40,548 bases of DNA, taken from positions 1-40,548 of the forward strand of contig JAPLDP010000061.1 of the NCBI GenBank assembly GCA_026391695.1. The letters are read 5' to 3'. This DNA is from Bacteroidota bacterium. GTDB lineage: Bacteria > Bacteroidota > Bacteroidia > Bacteroidales > JAGONC01. Positions 24,976-33,817 of this stretch are shown one piece after another. Both the position numbers and the translations under genes were made by a program. The notes under the pieces were generated by a model. The model was not told the origin of the DNA and did no database searches. It saw nothing but the letters and a program-made list of their open reading frames with translations. Within the stretch, counting starts at the first letter, position 1, and every line of letters begins with the position of its first letter.

Positions 24976-26826
24976 TTATAATTCCTCCAAAATTTGATTG
25001 AACTTCAGCTTCAACTCATATATCATGAAGGGTAGCCCTTGAACTTTATTGTACTGCAAATATGCGTATTGGGGAAACTGAGAGCGCAGATAAATAGCAA
25101 ACTGTCCAAGGTTCAGTTCACAGACTACTATTTTTTTGAATCCATTAAGGATATCTTTAGTATTCTTGGGAAGAGGTTTAATATAATTGAACTGAGCCAG
25201 GCTAATACTTTTTCCTTCCCGTTGGAGATCCTGGACTGCACTGAGCAAGGAGCCGTAGGTTCCACCCCAGCCGATGACGAGGAGGTCTCCTGAGTCTTCT
25301 CCGTCAAGCTGCAATTCAGGAATATAATTCGCAACGCGCTGAACTTTCTCTTCCCGTAATCTGACCATCTTTTCGTGATTGAGAGGATCATGTGATACGA
25401 TACCTGTCACGTCTTCTTTTTCCAGGCTTCCCACGCGATGTCTTAATCCTTCCTGTCCGGGCAATGCCCATAACCGGCTCAATGTTTGAAGGTCTCGACG
25501 GTAAGGTTTAAAATCGGGATCATTATCTTTTACAAATCGGGGCACTATTTCCGGTAAATCAGACATCTTCGGTATTTTCCATAATTCAGAACCATTTGCC
25601 AGATATCCATCAGTGAGAAGTATTACCGGGGTCATATGTTCAATGGACAGTTTACACGCCTTAAAGGCGTAATCGAAGCAATTTGCAGGTGATGAAGCGG
25701 CAATAACGATGACTGGACTTTCACCGTTTCTTCCATATAAGGCCTGAAGCAAATCTCCCTGTTCAGATTTGGTAGGTAATCCTGTTGATGGGCCTCCACG
25801 CTGGACATCGACAATAACTAAAGGTAACTCTGTGATGACTGCTAACCCAATAGCTTCGCTTTTAAGCGCCAATCCGGGTCCTGATGTTGTTGTAACAGCG
25901 AGGTTACCTGCAAAGCTGGCACCAATAGCTGAGTTAATACCTGCAATTTCGTCTTCAGCCTGGAAAGCCTTCACACCAAGGTGTTTCCTTTTACTTAGCT
26001 CCTGGAGAATCTCTGAGGCTGGGGTTATTGGATAAGATCCCAGGAAAAGCGGGAGTCCTGACCGCTCGGAGGCAGCAAGAAAACCCCATGCAACGGCATT
26101 ATTGCCAGTTATGTTCCTGAATAAACCTTTACGCTCCTTGATAGGAAGTATTTGAAATCTGGATTCAAGTGTTTCTATGGTTTCTGCATAATCGTAACCC
26201 GCCCTGAGTACTTTCTTGTTTGCCAGAGCCAGTTGAGGTTTAGATTTAAATTTATCATCAAGAAACTGTTCTCCAAAATTCAGGTCACGGTCAAACAACC
26301 AGTACAGAATACCAACAGCAAACTGGTTCTTGGTCTTATCAGCGGTTTTGCTATCAAGGCCCATTTCTATTACAATAGATTTATTCAAGGTCGTAATGGG
26401 AGCTTTGACGATATTGAATCCATCTAATGTCCCATCTTCCAGTGGATCAGTTTCATATCCTGCTTTTTTATATTGTTTGGATTCGAAGTTATCAATATCG
26501 ATAATAATAGTTGCACCGGTTTTTACCCATTTTAAGTTGGTTTTCAGAGCTGCAGGGTTCATTGCAACGAGAACATCTGCTAAATCTCCTGGGGTTTTTA
26601 CCTCCTTGTGACCGATATGCACCTGAAATCCCGAGACACCGGCAACTGTGCCTTGAGGTGCTCTGATTTCAGCAGGATAGTCAGGAAATGTCGATAGGTC
26701 ATTCCCGACAAAAGCAGATGTATCAGAAAATTGCGTCCCTGTCAGTTGCATTCCATCCCCAGAATCACCGGCAAATTTTACAACTGCATCATCAATTTCG
26801 ATGATCTTTCTCTTTTTCTTAACCAT
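24976..26826 (-). CDS. korA: 2-oxoglutarate:ferredoxin oxidoreductase, alpha subunit (gamma-alpha fusion)
   Basis: This 616-residue subunit fuses the gamma domain (residues 1-190: VVKFAGDSGDGMQLTGTQFS, YPAEIRAPQGTVAGVSGFQV) to the alpha pyrimidine-binding domain (from NAVAWGFLAASERSGLPLFL with GSYPITPASEILQELSK). AEDEIAGINSAIGASFAG, TTTSGPGLALKSEAIGLA and RGGPSTGLPTKSEQGDL are the KorA/ForA signatures of 2-oxoglutarate-specific enzymes; pyruvate enzymes differ here and usually carry the ferredoxin domain in one polypeptide. The C-terminal third supplies the CoA-side domain. I chose ATG at 26826 (MVKKKRK), because the -7 element at 26850 would leave only about 7 nt of leader before the alternative ATG at 26838. 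It leads the korA-korB-tilS transcript and faces a ferredoxin gene across 245 bp. Confidence 0.93.
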   Translation of the reverse strand: MVKKKRKIIEIDDAVVKFAGDSGDGMQLTGTQFSDTSAFVGNDLSTFPDYPAEIRAPQGTVAGVSGFQVHIGHKEVKTPGDLADVLVAMNPAALKTNLKWVKTGATIIIDIDNFESKQYKKAGYETDPLEDGTLDGFNIVKAPITTLNKSIVIEMGLDSKTADKTKNQFAVGILYWLFDRDLNFGEQFLDDKFKSKPQLALANKKVLRAGYDYAETIETLESRFQILPIKERKGLFRNITGNNAVAWGFLAASERSGLPLFLGSYPITPASEILQELSKRKHLGVKAFQAEDEIAGINSAIGASFAGNLAVTTTSGPGLALKSEAIGLAVITELPLVIVDVQRGGPSTGLPTKSEQGDLLQALYGRNGESPVIVIAASSPANCFDYAFKACKLSIEHMTPVILLTDGYLANGSELWKIPKMSDLPEIVPRFVKDNDPDFKPYRRDLQTLSRLWALPGQEGLRHRVGSLEKEDVTGIVSHDPLNHEKMVRLREEKVQRVANYIPELQLDGEDSGDLLVIGWGGTYGSLLSAVQDLQREGKSISLAQFNYIKPLPKNTKDILNGFKKIVVCELNLGQFAIYLRSQFPQYAYLQYNKVQGLPFMIYELKLKFNQILEEL

Positions 26827-26849
26827 TTTTATGCACATAATTAGGACAG

Positions 26850-26857
26850 CAAAATTA
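26850..26857 (-). promoter_or_regulatory. Putative -7 element of korAB-tilS
   Basis: The minus strand reads TAATTTTG, an exact TAnnTTTG, 23 bp upstream of the chosen korA start. No clear TTTG lies at -33. Confidence 0.5.
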
Positions 26858-26982
26858 TAGTAATTAAGATTTCATTTCATTTTTTTTTGTTTTTTAATAA
26901 CAATGGCTCTCAATCCCAAGAATCTTATGACTTTTCTTAATTAATAGCCTAATGGAAATACTGCTAAATAAATAAACTTTTT

Positions 26983-27015
26983 TTTGGTTTATTGAAAATA
27001 TTTCAGATAATTTTG
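26983..27015 (+). promoter_or_regulatory. Promoter of the ferredoxin gene
   Basis: TTTG at 26983-26986 and TAATTTTG at 27008-27015 are 21 bp apart, a full match to the Bacteroidota promoter consensus. The start codon at 27072 lies about 52 bp after the predicted transcription start. The rest of the 245-bp gap (26827-27071) is A/T-rich with no other recognisable feature. Confidence 0.6.
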
Positions 27016-27071
27016 CAAGACACAAATGACTTTATATCTATTACATCATTATTAACCAAAAAAAAATCATT

Positions 27072-27239
27072 ATGGCTTACAAAATATCAGACGACTGTAC
27101 AGCATGTGGCACATGTATCGATGAATGTCCGGTTGACGCCATTTCTGAAGGCGAAATATATGTTATAAATCCGGATATTTGTACTGACTGTGGGTCATGT
27201 GCCGACGTATGCCCTGTTGAAGCAATACATCCAGAATAG
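27072..27239 (+). CDS. Small 2[4Fe-4S] ferredoxin, 55 residues
   Basis: The short gene encodes a clostridial-type ferredoxin. Two CxxCxxCxxxCP motifs are complete: Cys9, 12, 15 and 19 (DDCTACGTCIDECPVDAI) and Cys37, 40, 43 and 47 (DICTDCGSCADVCPVEAI), each set giving three ligands to one [4Fe-4S] cluster and the fourth to the other. At 55 residues it is the normal length for the family. It has its own consensus promoter and is followed by a strong terminator at 27299, so it is a single-gene transcript. Its position directly across from korAB suggests that it is the electron acceptor of KorAB; this is inferred from context only. Confidence 0.95.
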   Translation: MAYKISDDCTACGTCIDECPVDAISEGEIYVINPDICTDCGSCADVCPVEAIHPE

Positions 27240-27298
27240 GACTCATCTGTTACACTCTTTTGGGGGATTTATTTATTCCAACCTTTAAAGATCTTAAT

Positions 27299-27325
27299 AG
27301 TCCACAACATTGTGGACTTTTTTTT
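27299..27325 (+). terminator. Rho-independent terminator after the ferredoxin gene
   Basis: AGTCCACA (27299-27306) pairs with TGTGGACT (27311-27318) around a 4-nt loop, followed by eight consecutive T. It lies 60 bp after the ferredoxin stop and separates that gene from sucA. Confidence 0.85.
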
Positions 27326-27370
27326 GTTTATAGAACGAAGGAGGAATCCTGTGTATTTCATTAATTTACT

Positions 27371-27378
27371 TATTTTTG
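27371..27378 (+). promoter_or_regulatory. Putative -7 element of sucAB
   Basis: TATTTTTG is an exact TAnnTTTG, 27 bp upstream of the sucA ATG at 27406. The -33 region has no clear TTTG. It follows the terminator by 45 bp, as expected for a new transcription unit. Confidence 0.5.
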
Positions 27379-27405
27379 TGGAGCCACATTGTATCAGTTG
27401 CATAC

Positions 27406-30237
27406 ATGGATGAATTCTCTTATTTAAATAATGCCGATCCTTCACAAATTGAAGAACTATATAATGCGTTTAAAAAGGATCCTGATTCTATTGACTTTGG
27501 CTGGAGGAAATTTTTTGAAGGTTTCCAGTTCGCAAAAGAGAACTACCCGCTAACGAAAGAACAAAAGTTAAGGACGTCTTCCGAATTTAAGGTCATCTCT
27601 CTTATAGATGATTACCGTAAACGTGGCCACCTGTTTACGAAAACCAATCCTGTTCGTACACGGCGCAAATACAGTCCAACGTTGGCTATAGAAAATTATG
27701 GACTGGCAGAGTCAAACATGAATCAATACTTTTTGGCTGGACAGGAGGTTGGCATTGGCAGGGCTACTTTAAAAGAAATTATTGATTTTCTGAATCAAAC
27801 GTATTGCCAATCCATTGGGATCGAATACATGTACATAAGAAACACAGAGATCTGTGCCTGGTTAAAAGCGAAAATGGAAGGGTGCCGGAATACCCCTGAT
27901 TTCTTAAAAGAAGACAAGCTGGAAATATTACAAATGTTGACCAAGGCGGTTGATTTCGAACACTTTTTACATACTAAGTTCCCTGGTCAGAAACGATTTT
28001 CTCTTGAAGGCTCTGAATCACTGATACCTGCTCTTGAAGCCATCATAGAAAAAGGGTCCGAATTTGGCACAAAGGAGTTCATAATCGGAATGGCACACCG
28101 AGGACGGCTTAATGTTCTGGCAAATATCTTAAAAAAATCACTGAAAGATATTTTCAATGAGTTTGAAGGCAAAGAATATGAAGAAGAATCACTATTGGGT
28201 GATGTTAAATATCATCTGGGATATACATCCATCAGGGAAACTAAAAAAGGCAAAAAGATTCTTCTAACCCTTTGTCCCAATCCCTCACATCTTGAAGCTG
28301 TTAACTCGGTAGCCGAAGGTATCGTCAGGTCCCGCATTGATCATATTTATAATGGAGATTCAAACCGGATAACACCTGTGCTTATTCATGGTGATGCATC
28401 CATTTCAGGCCAGGGGGTTGTTTATGAAGTTATCCAGATGTCAGGGCTGGAAGGATACAAAACAGGAGGCACTATTCATTTGGTAATAAATAACCAGCTT
28501 GGATTCACGACCAATTATCTTGACGGACGCACAAGTATCTATTGTACCGATGTGGCTAAAACTATCCAGTCACCTATTTTCCATGTTAATGCCGACGATG
28601 TCGAAGCACTCGTTTACACGGTCCAATTGGCAATGGAATTCCGTAAAACTTTCAACAAGGATGTCTTTATCGATCTTCTAGGTTACCGCAAATACGGTCA
28701 CAATGAAGGAGATGAGCCCCGATTCACACAACCGGTCTTGTATAAGATTATTGAAAATCATCCCAATCCAAAGGATATTTATTTAAACAAATTAATAGCC
28801 GAGGGTCATTCTGATATCAGTCAGGACGATTTATTTGCAAAAAAATTCCAGGAATCCATGGAAACGTCACTGATCGATTCAAAAAATATGAAGAAATCAA
28901 CCATAACTTCATTCTTTGAGGATACATGGCAAGAATTCTCCAAGGCCAAAGATGAAGATTTTGAATCTTCTCCCGTGACTGCCGTAGACCATTCAACATT
29001 AGTTAGCATTGGGCTTAAGATAGCAGAAATCCCTCCAGATAAAAAGTTTTTCCGTAAGACCATTAAATTACAAAACGACCGCAGGGTAATGTTCGAACAA
29101 TCTGGACTGATAGACTGGGCTATGGCCGAACTTCTTTCTTTTGGCACTCTGCTTAGGGAGGGTATACCTGTGAGAATCAGCGGACAGGATTCACAGCGTG
29201 GCACCTTTTCACAGAGACATGCAGTAATGACTATTGAAGATTCTGAGGAAAAGTATATTCCACTGGATCACCTGAGTGAAGGCCAGCCCGGATTTAGTAT
29301 ATATAATTCATCCCTATCTGAATATGGTATTCTGGGATTTGAATACGGCTATGCGTTATCCTCACCTAAAATTCTCACCATCTGGGAGGCACAATTCGGA
29401 GATTTCAGCAATGGAACTCAAATTATAATCGATCAGTACATTAGTAGTGCCGAAGACAAGTGGAGTGTGATGAATGGCTTAGTTCTTCTATTACCTCATG
29501 GTTATGAGGGACAGGGTCCTGAACATTCTTCTGCTCGTTTGGAAAGATTCCTTTCACTCTGTGCTGAAAACAATCTTCAGGTCATCAATTGTTCAATACC
29601 AGCCAACTATTTTCATGCATTAAGGCGTCAAATGCACAGACATTTCAGAAAACCACTGATCATATTCACTCCTAAAAGCCTCTTACGTCATCCTTTGTGC
29701 GTGTCCCCGCTGGATGCTTTTACTTCAGGCGGATTTAAAGAACTAATAGATGATTCAGAAGCCAATCCTGATAAAATCAACAAAGTGGTATTCTGTAGTG
29801 GTAAAGTTTTCTATGATCTGTTTGATGAAAAAGAAAAATCAGGAAATGATACCATTGCCTTGATCAGGATTGAGCAAATTTATCCAACGCCAATAAAACA
29901 GATCAAAGCGTTGATCAATAAATACTTACATGCCAGTAGACTACTCTGGGTTCAGGAAGAGCCTGTGAATATGGGAGCATGGCCATTTATTCATCAAGTC
30001 TTTCTCTCGGCAGATATTAATATAAAAGTCATTGCAAGGCCTGCAAGCGGAAGTCCGGCAACAGGATCAATAAATTTTCATTTGCTCCAGCAACGTAAAA
30101 TCATCAGTAAGACCTTCGATGCATGTGACTGCCACCGGTTGAAACTGGAATGTAAAATGGTATGTATCGGTAACCAATGGCGTGCATTTGAAAAAGAAGG
30201 TGCCGTAATCAGACAGAAAAAAAATAAATCCAAATAA
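27406..30237 (+). CDS. sucA: 2-oxoglutarate dehydrogenase E1 component
   Basis: SucA is the thiamine-diphosphate-dependent E1 subunit of the 2-oxoglutarate dehydrogenase complex; it decarboxylates 2-oxoglutarate and passes the succinyl group to the lipoyl domain of E2. The 943-residue protein shows the N-terminal E2-binding motif (MDEFSYLNNADPSQIEELYN), FIIGMAHRGRLNVLANILKK, the cofactor region VLIHGDASISGQGVVYEVIQ with TGGTIHLVINNQLGFTT, the GYRKYGHNEGDEPRFTQP segment, and C-terminal domains with PHGYEGQGPEHSSARLERFL, TPKSLLRHP and RPASGSPATGS. Length matches E. coli SucA (933). I chose ATG at 27406, which gives the known start of the family. sucB follows after 9 bp. Confidence 0.97.
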   Translation: MDEFSYLNNADPSQIEELYNAFKKDPDSIDFGWRKFFEGFQFAKENYPLTKEQKLRTSSEFKVISLIDDYRKRGHLFTKTNPVRTRRKYSPTLAIENYGLAESNMNQYFLAGQEVGIGRATLKEIIDFLNQTYCQSIGIEYMYIRNTEICAWLKAKMEGCRNTPDFLKEDKLEILQMLTKAVDFEHFLHTKFPGQKRFSLEGSESLIPALEAIIEKGSEFGTKEFIIGMAHRGRLNVLANILKKSLKDIFNEFEGKEYEEESLLGDVKYHLGYTSIRETKKGKKILLTLCPNPSHLEAVNSVAEGIVRSRIDHIYNGDSNRITPVLIHGDASISGQGVVYEVIQMSGLEGYKTGGTIHLVINNQLGFTTNYLDGRTSIYCTDVAKTIQSPIFHVNADDVEALVYTVQLAMEFRKTFNKDVFIDLLGYRKYGHNEGDEPRFTQPVLYKIIENHPNPKDIYLNKLIAEGHSDISQDDLFAKKFQESMETSLIDSKNMKKSTITSFFEDTWQEFSKAKDEDFESSPVTAVDHSTLVSIGLKIAEIPPDKKFFRKTIKLQNDRRVMFEQSGLIDWAMAELLSFGTLLREGIPVRISGQDSQRGTFSQRHAVMTIEDSEEKYIPLDHLSEGQPGFSIYNSSLSEYGILGFEYGYALSSPKILTIWEAQFGDFSNGTQIIIDQYISSAEDKWSVMNGLVLLLPHGYEGQGPEHSSARLERFLSLCAENNLQVINCSIPANYFHALRRQMHRHFRKPLIIFTPKSLLRHPLCVSPLDAFTSGGFKELIDDSEANPDKINKVVFCSGKVFYDLFDEKEKSGNDTIALIRIEQIYPTPIKQIKALINKYLHASRLLWVQEEPVNMGAWPFIHQVFLSADINIKVIARPASGSPATGSINFHLLQQRKIISKTFDACDCHRLKLECKMVCIGNQWRAFEKEGAVIRQKKNKSK

Positions 30238-30246
30238 CTATTTATA

Positions 30247-31512
30247 ATGGTCATTGAAATTAAGGTTCCTAGTCCGGGAGAATCGATTACACAGGTACAA
30301 CTGGCTTCATGGCTCGTTAATGACGGCGATTATATAGAAAAAAACCATGAGATAGCCGAAATCGATTCGGATAAGGCCACTATCAGCATCACTGCAGAAG
30401 AAAGCGGCCAGATAAATATTCTTGTACAGGCGGGGGAAACACTCCAGGTCGGTTCAAGAATTGGGACTATTAACACCAAAGCTGTAAAAGAAATAAAGAA
30501 AGAAATAGTTCCGGGTGCTTCTTCTCTGAAAGAAACTAAAGGTAAGACTTCGGAGGTTTCTTCTTCTTTACCGGTTCGGGACAAATCAGATATTACAGCC
30601 TCTGCCAAGGACATGCATATTTCACCTCTGGCAAGAAAGATCATGTCAGAAAATGCTATTTCGGAGAAAGAAATTCTTGGTCGTTATGGAAGTGTAAGGA
30701 TATCACGGAGTGATGTACTGAAATTCGCTGAACAAAAGGATAAAATATCACACCCATCTCGTGCATCGTTATGGAAAGGAAACCGTGATATAGAGAGGAA
30801 AAAGATGTCCACATTGCGATTGAAACTTGCTGAACGTTTGGTTGCTATAAAAAACGAAACCGCCATGCTGACAACCTTTAATGAGGTGAACATGGGGCCT
30901 GTCATGGATATCAGGAAACAATATAAAGATATTTTCGTCGAGAAATTTGGTATCTCCTTAGGATTAATGTCATTTTTCACCAAAGCAGTAACAGAAGCCT
31001 TGAACGATTTCCCGGAAGTAAATGCCACAATTGATGGTGATGAAATCGTCTACCATAAATATGCAGATATTGGGATTGCAGTTAGTGCACCCAAAGGACT
31101 AGTGGTTCCGGTTATCAGAAATGCTGAAATGATGAGCATGGCTGAGATAGAAATAAAGATCAAGGATTTGGCTGAAAGGGCAAGAAATAATTCAATAACA
31201 CTGGAAGAAATGACCGGGGGCACATTTACCATCACAAACGGTGGAGTATTTGGATCGATGCTGTCAACTCCGATTATAAATCCCCCCCAAAGCGGAATTC
31301 TGGGTATGCACAACATAATTGACAGGTCAGTTGTAATAAGCGGAAAAGTGGAAATTCGTCCGGTAATGTATGTGGCACTGTCCTATGACCACAGGATTAT
31401 AGATGGAAGAGAGTCTGTGGGATTCCTTGTCAAAGTAAAGGAAATGCTGGAAAATCCTGCCAAAATGCTTTTCGGTGGTAATGATCCTGTCAGGATTTTA
31501 CTCACTCTTTAA
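30247..31512 (+). CDS. sucB: 2-oxoglutarate dehydrogenase E2, dihydrolipoamide succinyltransferase
   Basis: SucB is the core of the 2-oxoglutarate dehydrogenase complex and transfers the succinyl group from lipoamide to CoA. The 421-residue protein has one N-terminal lipoyl domain ([10 protein letters not shown]; lipoylated Lys43 in [11 protein letters not shown]), a linker, an E1/E3-binding domain (residues 125-160, [20 protein letters not shown]), and the catalytic domain with [20 protein letters not shown] and the catalytic His in [19 protein letters not shown]. The pairing with sucA and the length support the succinyl form rather than the acetyl form. The E3 gene (lpd) is not in the window and must be elsewhere in the genome. 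Another flavoenzyme gene (nadB) follows after 27 bp. Confidence 0.96.
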   Translation: MVIEIKVPSPGESITQVQLASWLVNDGDYIEKNHEIAEIDSDKATISITAEESGQINILVQAGETLQVGSRIGTINTKAVKEIKKEIVPGASSLKETKGKTSEVSSSLPVRDKSDITASAKDMHISPLARKIMSENAISEKEILGRYGSVRISRSDVLKFAEQKDKISHPSRASLWKGNRDIERKKMSTLRLKLAERLVAIKNETAMLTTFNEVNMGPVMDIRKQYKDIFVEKFGISLGLMSFFTKAVTEALNDFPEVNATIDGDEIVYHKYADIGIAVSAPKGLVVPVIRNAEMMSMAEIEIKIKDLAERARNNSITLEEMTGGTFTITNGGVFGSMLSTPIINPPQSGILGMHNIIDRSVVISGKVEIRPVMYVALSYDHRIIDGRESVGFLVKVKEMLENPAKMLFGGNDPVRILLTL

Positions 31513-31539
31513 TAATTGTTTTATTACAATCCTAATCAT

Positions 31540-33138
31540 ATGGTGCGTAAAAAGATTGACTTTCTTGTCATCGGCTCAGGAATCGCAGGTTTAAGCTATG
31601 CATTGAAAGTAGCAAAATTTGGGACTGTGTGTATTGTGACCAAGACCCATGCCGATGAAACAGCAACGCGTTATGCCCAGGGAGGAATAGCTGCAGTGAT
31701 GTATACACCTGACACGTATGAGAAACATATCAGAGATACTATTATTGCTGGTGATGACCTTTGCGATGGTAAGATTGTAAGGATGACCATAACGGAATCA
31801 ACAGAGAGGGTGAAAGAGTTGATTGAATGGGGTGTTAGTTTTGACAAGGAAGAATCTGGGCGTTTTGACCTGGCCAGGGAAGGAGGGCACTCCGAGCACA
31901 GGGTTCTGCATCATAAAGATCACACAGGAGAGGAGATAGAAAAAACTTTACTTAAGGAAGTCAGGCGACAATCTAATATCGAAATTCTTGAGAATCATTT
32001 CACGATTGACATTATCACTCAGCATCATCTGGGCATGAATGTGACAAAACGCACGAAAAATATCTGCTGCTATGGGGCATATGTATTGAATAAGGAAACA
32101 AATAAAATTTTCACAATTCTTGCGCGTACCACGATGATAGCGACAGGTGGTATAGGTAATGTTTACAATACGACCACTAATCCTGATATTGCTACAGGAG
32201 ATGGAATTGCCATGGTTTATCGGGCTAAGGGGATTATTGAAAAAATGGAATTTATTCAGTTCCACCCTACAGCATTATTTAATCCAGGCGAGAAACCAGC
32301 CTTTTTAATCACTGAGGCTTTGCGGGGATTTGGAGCTATATTAAGAACCAGGGATGGTGAGGAGTTTATGCAGAAATATGATGCCAGGGGCTCACTGGCC
32401 CCACGCGATATTGTCGCCCGGGCAATAGATAATGTGATGAAGCTGACCGGTGACGACTATGTTAGCCTGGACTGCCGCCATCTCAACAAGAATGAACTGA
32501 TCGATCATTTTCCTTCAGTCTATGCCAAGTGTCTTAGCATTGGTACTGATATCACAAAAGAAATGATACCAGTGATCCCATCTGCGCATTATATATGCGG
32601 CGGCATCAAAACGGATGAATGGGGCCGGAGTTCCATTCAATTCCTTTATGCTTCTGGAGAATGTGCTTCAACGGGACTACATGGCGCTAACCGCCTGGCT
32701 TCTAATTCTTTACTTGAATCCCTTGTTTTCTCCCACCGCGCTAGTATCCATGCTTCAGAAATCTTTATGAAAAATGAGTTTGTTAATGAAATACCTGATT
32801 GGAATGATGAAGGCACTGTATTAAACGAAGAAATGATTCTCATCACACAAAGTCTGAAGGAACTGCAGTCAATAATGAGTCATTATGTGGGTATTGTCAG
32901 ATCAAATTTGCGTCTGAAACGAGCACTTGACCGTTTAGAAATACTTTACCGAGAAACAGAAGAATTGTATCAAAAATCTATTCTTACTGTAAAGATTTGT
33001 GAGTTAAGAAATATGATCAATATCGCCTATTTGATTATAAAAATGGCGAAAGAGAGAAAAGAAAGCAGGGGGTTACATTATTCCATTGATTATTCAAGAA
33101 TTATAGACATTGCACCTGAAATAAAATCTGACAACTAA
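31540..33138 (+). CDS. nadB: L-aspartate oxidase NadB
   Basis: NadB oxidises L-aspartate to iminoaspartate with FAD, the first step of the aspartate route to NAD; NadA and NadC follow. The 532-residue protein begins with the FAD-binding DFLVIGSGIAGLSYALKVA, then ATRYAQGGIAAVM, the substrate-binding loop AREGGHSEHRVLHHKDHTG, FIQFHPTALFNP, GSLAPRDIVARAID, the active-site region HYICGGIKTDEWG, and SGECASTGLHGANRLASNSL. These are NadB features shared with fumarate reductase flavoproteins; the lack of a partner iron-sulfur subunit favours NadB. I chose ATG at 31540 (MVRKKIDF), since the upstream TTG overlaps no known homology. It may be co-transcribed with sucAB, 27 bp upstream. nadA and nadC are not in the window. 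Confidence 0.95.
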   Translation: MVRKKIDFLVIGSGIAGLSYALKVAKFGTVCIVTKTHADETATRYAQGGIAAVMYTPDTYEKHIRDTIIAGDDLCDGKIVRMTITESTERVKELIEWGVSFDKEESGRFDLAREGGHSEHRVLHHKDHTGEEIEKTLLKEVRRQSNIEILENHFTIDIITQHHLGMNVTKRTKNICCYGAYVLNKETNKIFTILARTTMIATGGIGNVYNTTTNPDIATGDGIAMVYRAKGIIEKMEFIQFHPTALFNPGEKPAFLITEALRGFGAILRTRDGEEFMQKYDARGSLAPRDIVARAIDNVMKLTGDDYVSLDCRHLNKNELIDHFPSVYAKCLSIGTDITKEMIPVIPSAHYICGGIKTDEWGRSSIQFLYASGECASTGLHGANRLASNSLLESLVFSHRASIHASEIFMKNEFVNEIPDWNDEGTVLNEEMILITQSLKELQSIMSHYVGIVRSNLRLKRALDRLEILYRETEELYQKSILTVKICELRNMINIAYLIIKMAKERKESRGLHYSIDYSRIIDIAPEIKSDN

Positions 33139-33176
33139 TAATTGGTAAAAGTATCAGCAACTCCTTTAAATTTGAT

Positions 33177-33206
33177 AAAAAAAATCCCGTTAATTACCGG
33201 GATTTT
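33177..33206. terminator. Bidirectional terminator between nadB and the envelope operon
   Basis: AAAATCCCG (33181-33189) pairs with CGGGATTTT (33198-33206) around an 8-nt loop. The minus strand then has a run of eight T (complement of 33177-33184), so it best terminates the skp-side operon; the plus-strand tail is four T, weaker for nadB. Confidence 0.8.
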
Positions 33207-33224
33207 AAATAGAAAATCTTCGTG

Positions 33225-33740
33225 CTATTGTATACCCAGCTTTTTCTTCACCAATTCCATTATATCATCACTTGGGTCAGCATAAAGAAGCATTCCTCCC
33301 GAAGTGTTTAAAATATAGGTATAACCATTTTCTTTTGCAACTTCTTTAACGGCATTCCGGGCTTTTTCAATAAGTGGTTCGGATAGAGCGGCTTCTTTAT
33401 CCTGGAGATCCTGCTGGGCTGATATCTGAAAAGCCTCAATACGTGACTGGAGGTCCTGGATTTCTCTTTCTTTGGTTTGTTTGATTATAGCAGACAAAGT
33501 GGCCTGATTTGACTGATAATCAACAACCTTATTCTGATACTCAGTCTGCATGGCATTATACTGTTCCTGAACACTTTTAGCATATTGTTCATATTGAACT
33601 TTCACAGAATCAATTCCTGGCATCATGCTATAAAGGGTAGCAAAATCAAGGTGACCAAATTTTTCCTGATTCTGTGCTTGCGAGGCTACCGCAAAAAACA
33701 AAACACACGTTGTTACGATTAGTTTTCTAAAATTTCTCAT
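33225..33740 (-). CDS. OmpH/Skp-family periplasmic chaperone (second copy)
   Basis: The 171-residue protein is a Skp/OmpH-like chaperone that holds unfolded outer-membrane proteins in the periplasm before BamA inserts them. It has a signal peptide (LIVTTCVLFFAVASQAQ), the beta core strand KFGHLDFATLYSMMPG, a long amphipathic helical hairpin rich in Gln/Glu/Lys (residues 60-130) that forms the tentacles of the trimer, and the closing strand segment GYTYILNTSGGMLLYADPSD. I chose ATG at 33740, because the upstream codons lack a signal peptide start and a predicted -7 element lies 25 bp before it. It shares the domain with its upstream neighbour but is clearly diverged. Confidence 0.9.
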   Translation of the reverse strand: MRNFRKLIVTTCVLFFAVASQAQNQEKFGHLDFATLYSMMPGIDSVKVQYEQYAKSVQEQYNAMQTEYQNKVVDYQSNQATLSAIIKQTKEREIQDLQSRIEAFQISAQQDLQDKEAALSEPLIEKARNAVKEVAKENGYTYILNTSGGMLLYADPSDDIMELVKKKLGIQ

Positions 33741-33765
33741 GTTAATTGTTTTTAAACTCAGAGGG

Positions 33766-33795
33766 CAAATGTAAGAATAAATCTGATAATTCAAA
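33766..33795 (-). promoter_or_regulatory. Putative promoter of the second skp gene
   Basis: On the minus strand TTTG (complement of 33792-33795) and TACATTTG (complement of 33766-33773) are 18 bp apart, a good match to the Bacteroidota consensus. It lies in the 77-bp gap between the two skp genes and would give extra, independent expression of the last gene. Confidence 0.5.
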
Positions 33796-33817
33796 AGACA
33801 GCATCGATCTTCAACAC

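Noticed and set aside
24976-26826. korAB as a pyruvate or indolepyruvate enzyme
   Set aside because: The gamma-alpha fusion with PSTGLPTKSEQGDL and a separate beta subunit lacking an internal ferredoxin domain fit 2-oxoglutarate oxidoreductase best; the alternatives have different subunit layouts, though other 2-oxoacid use cannot be excluded from sequence alone.
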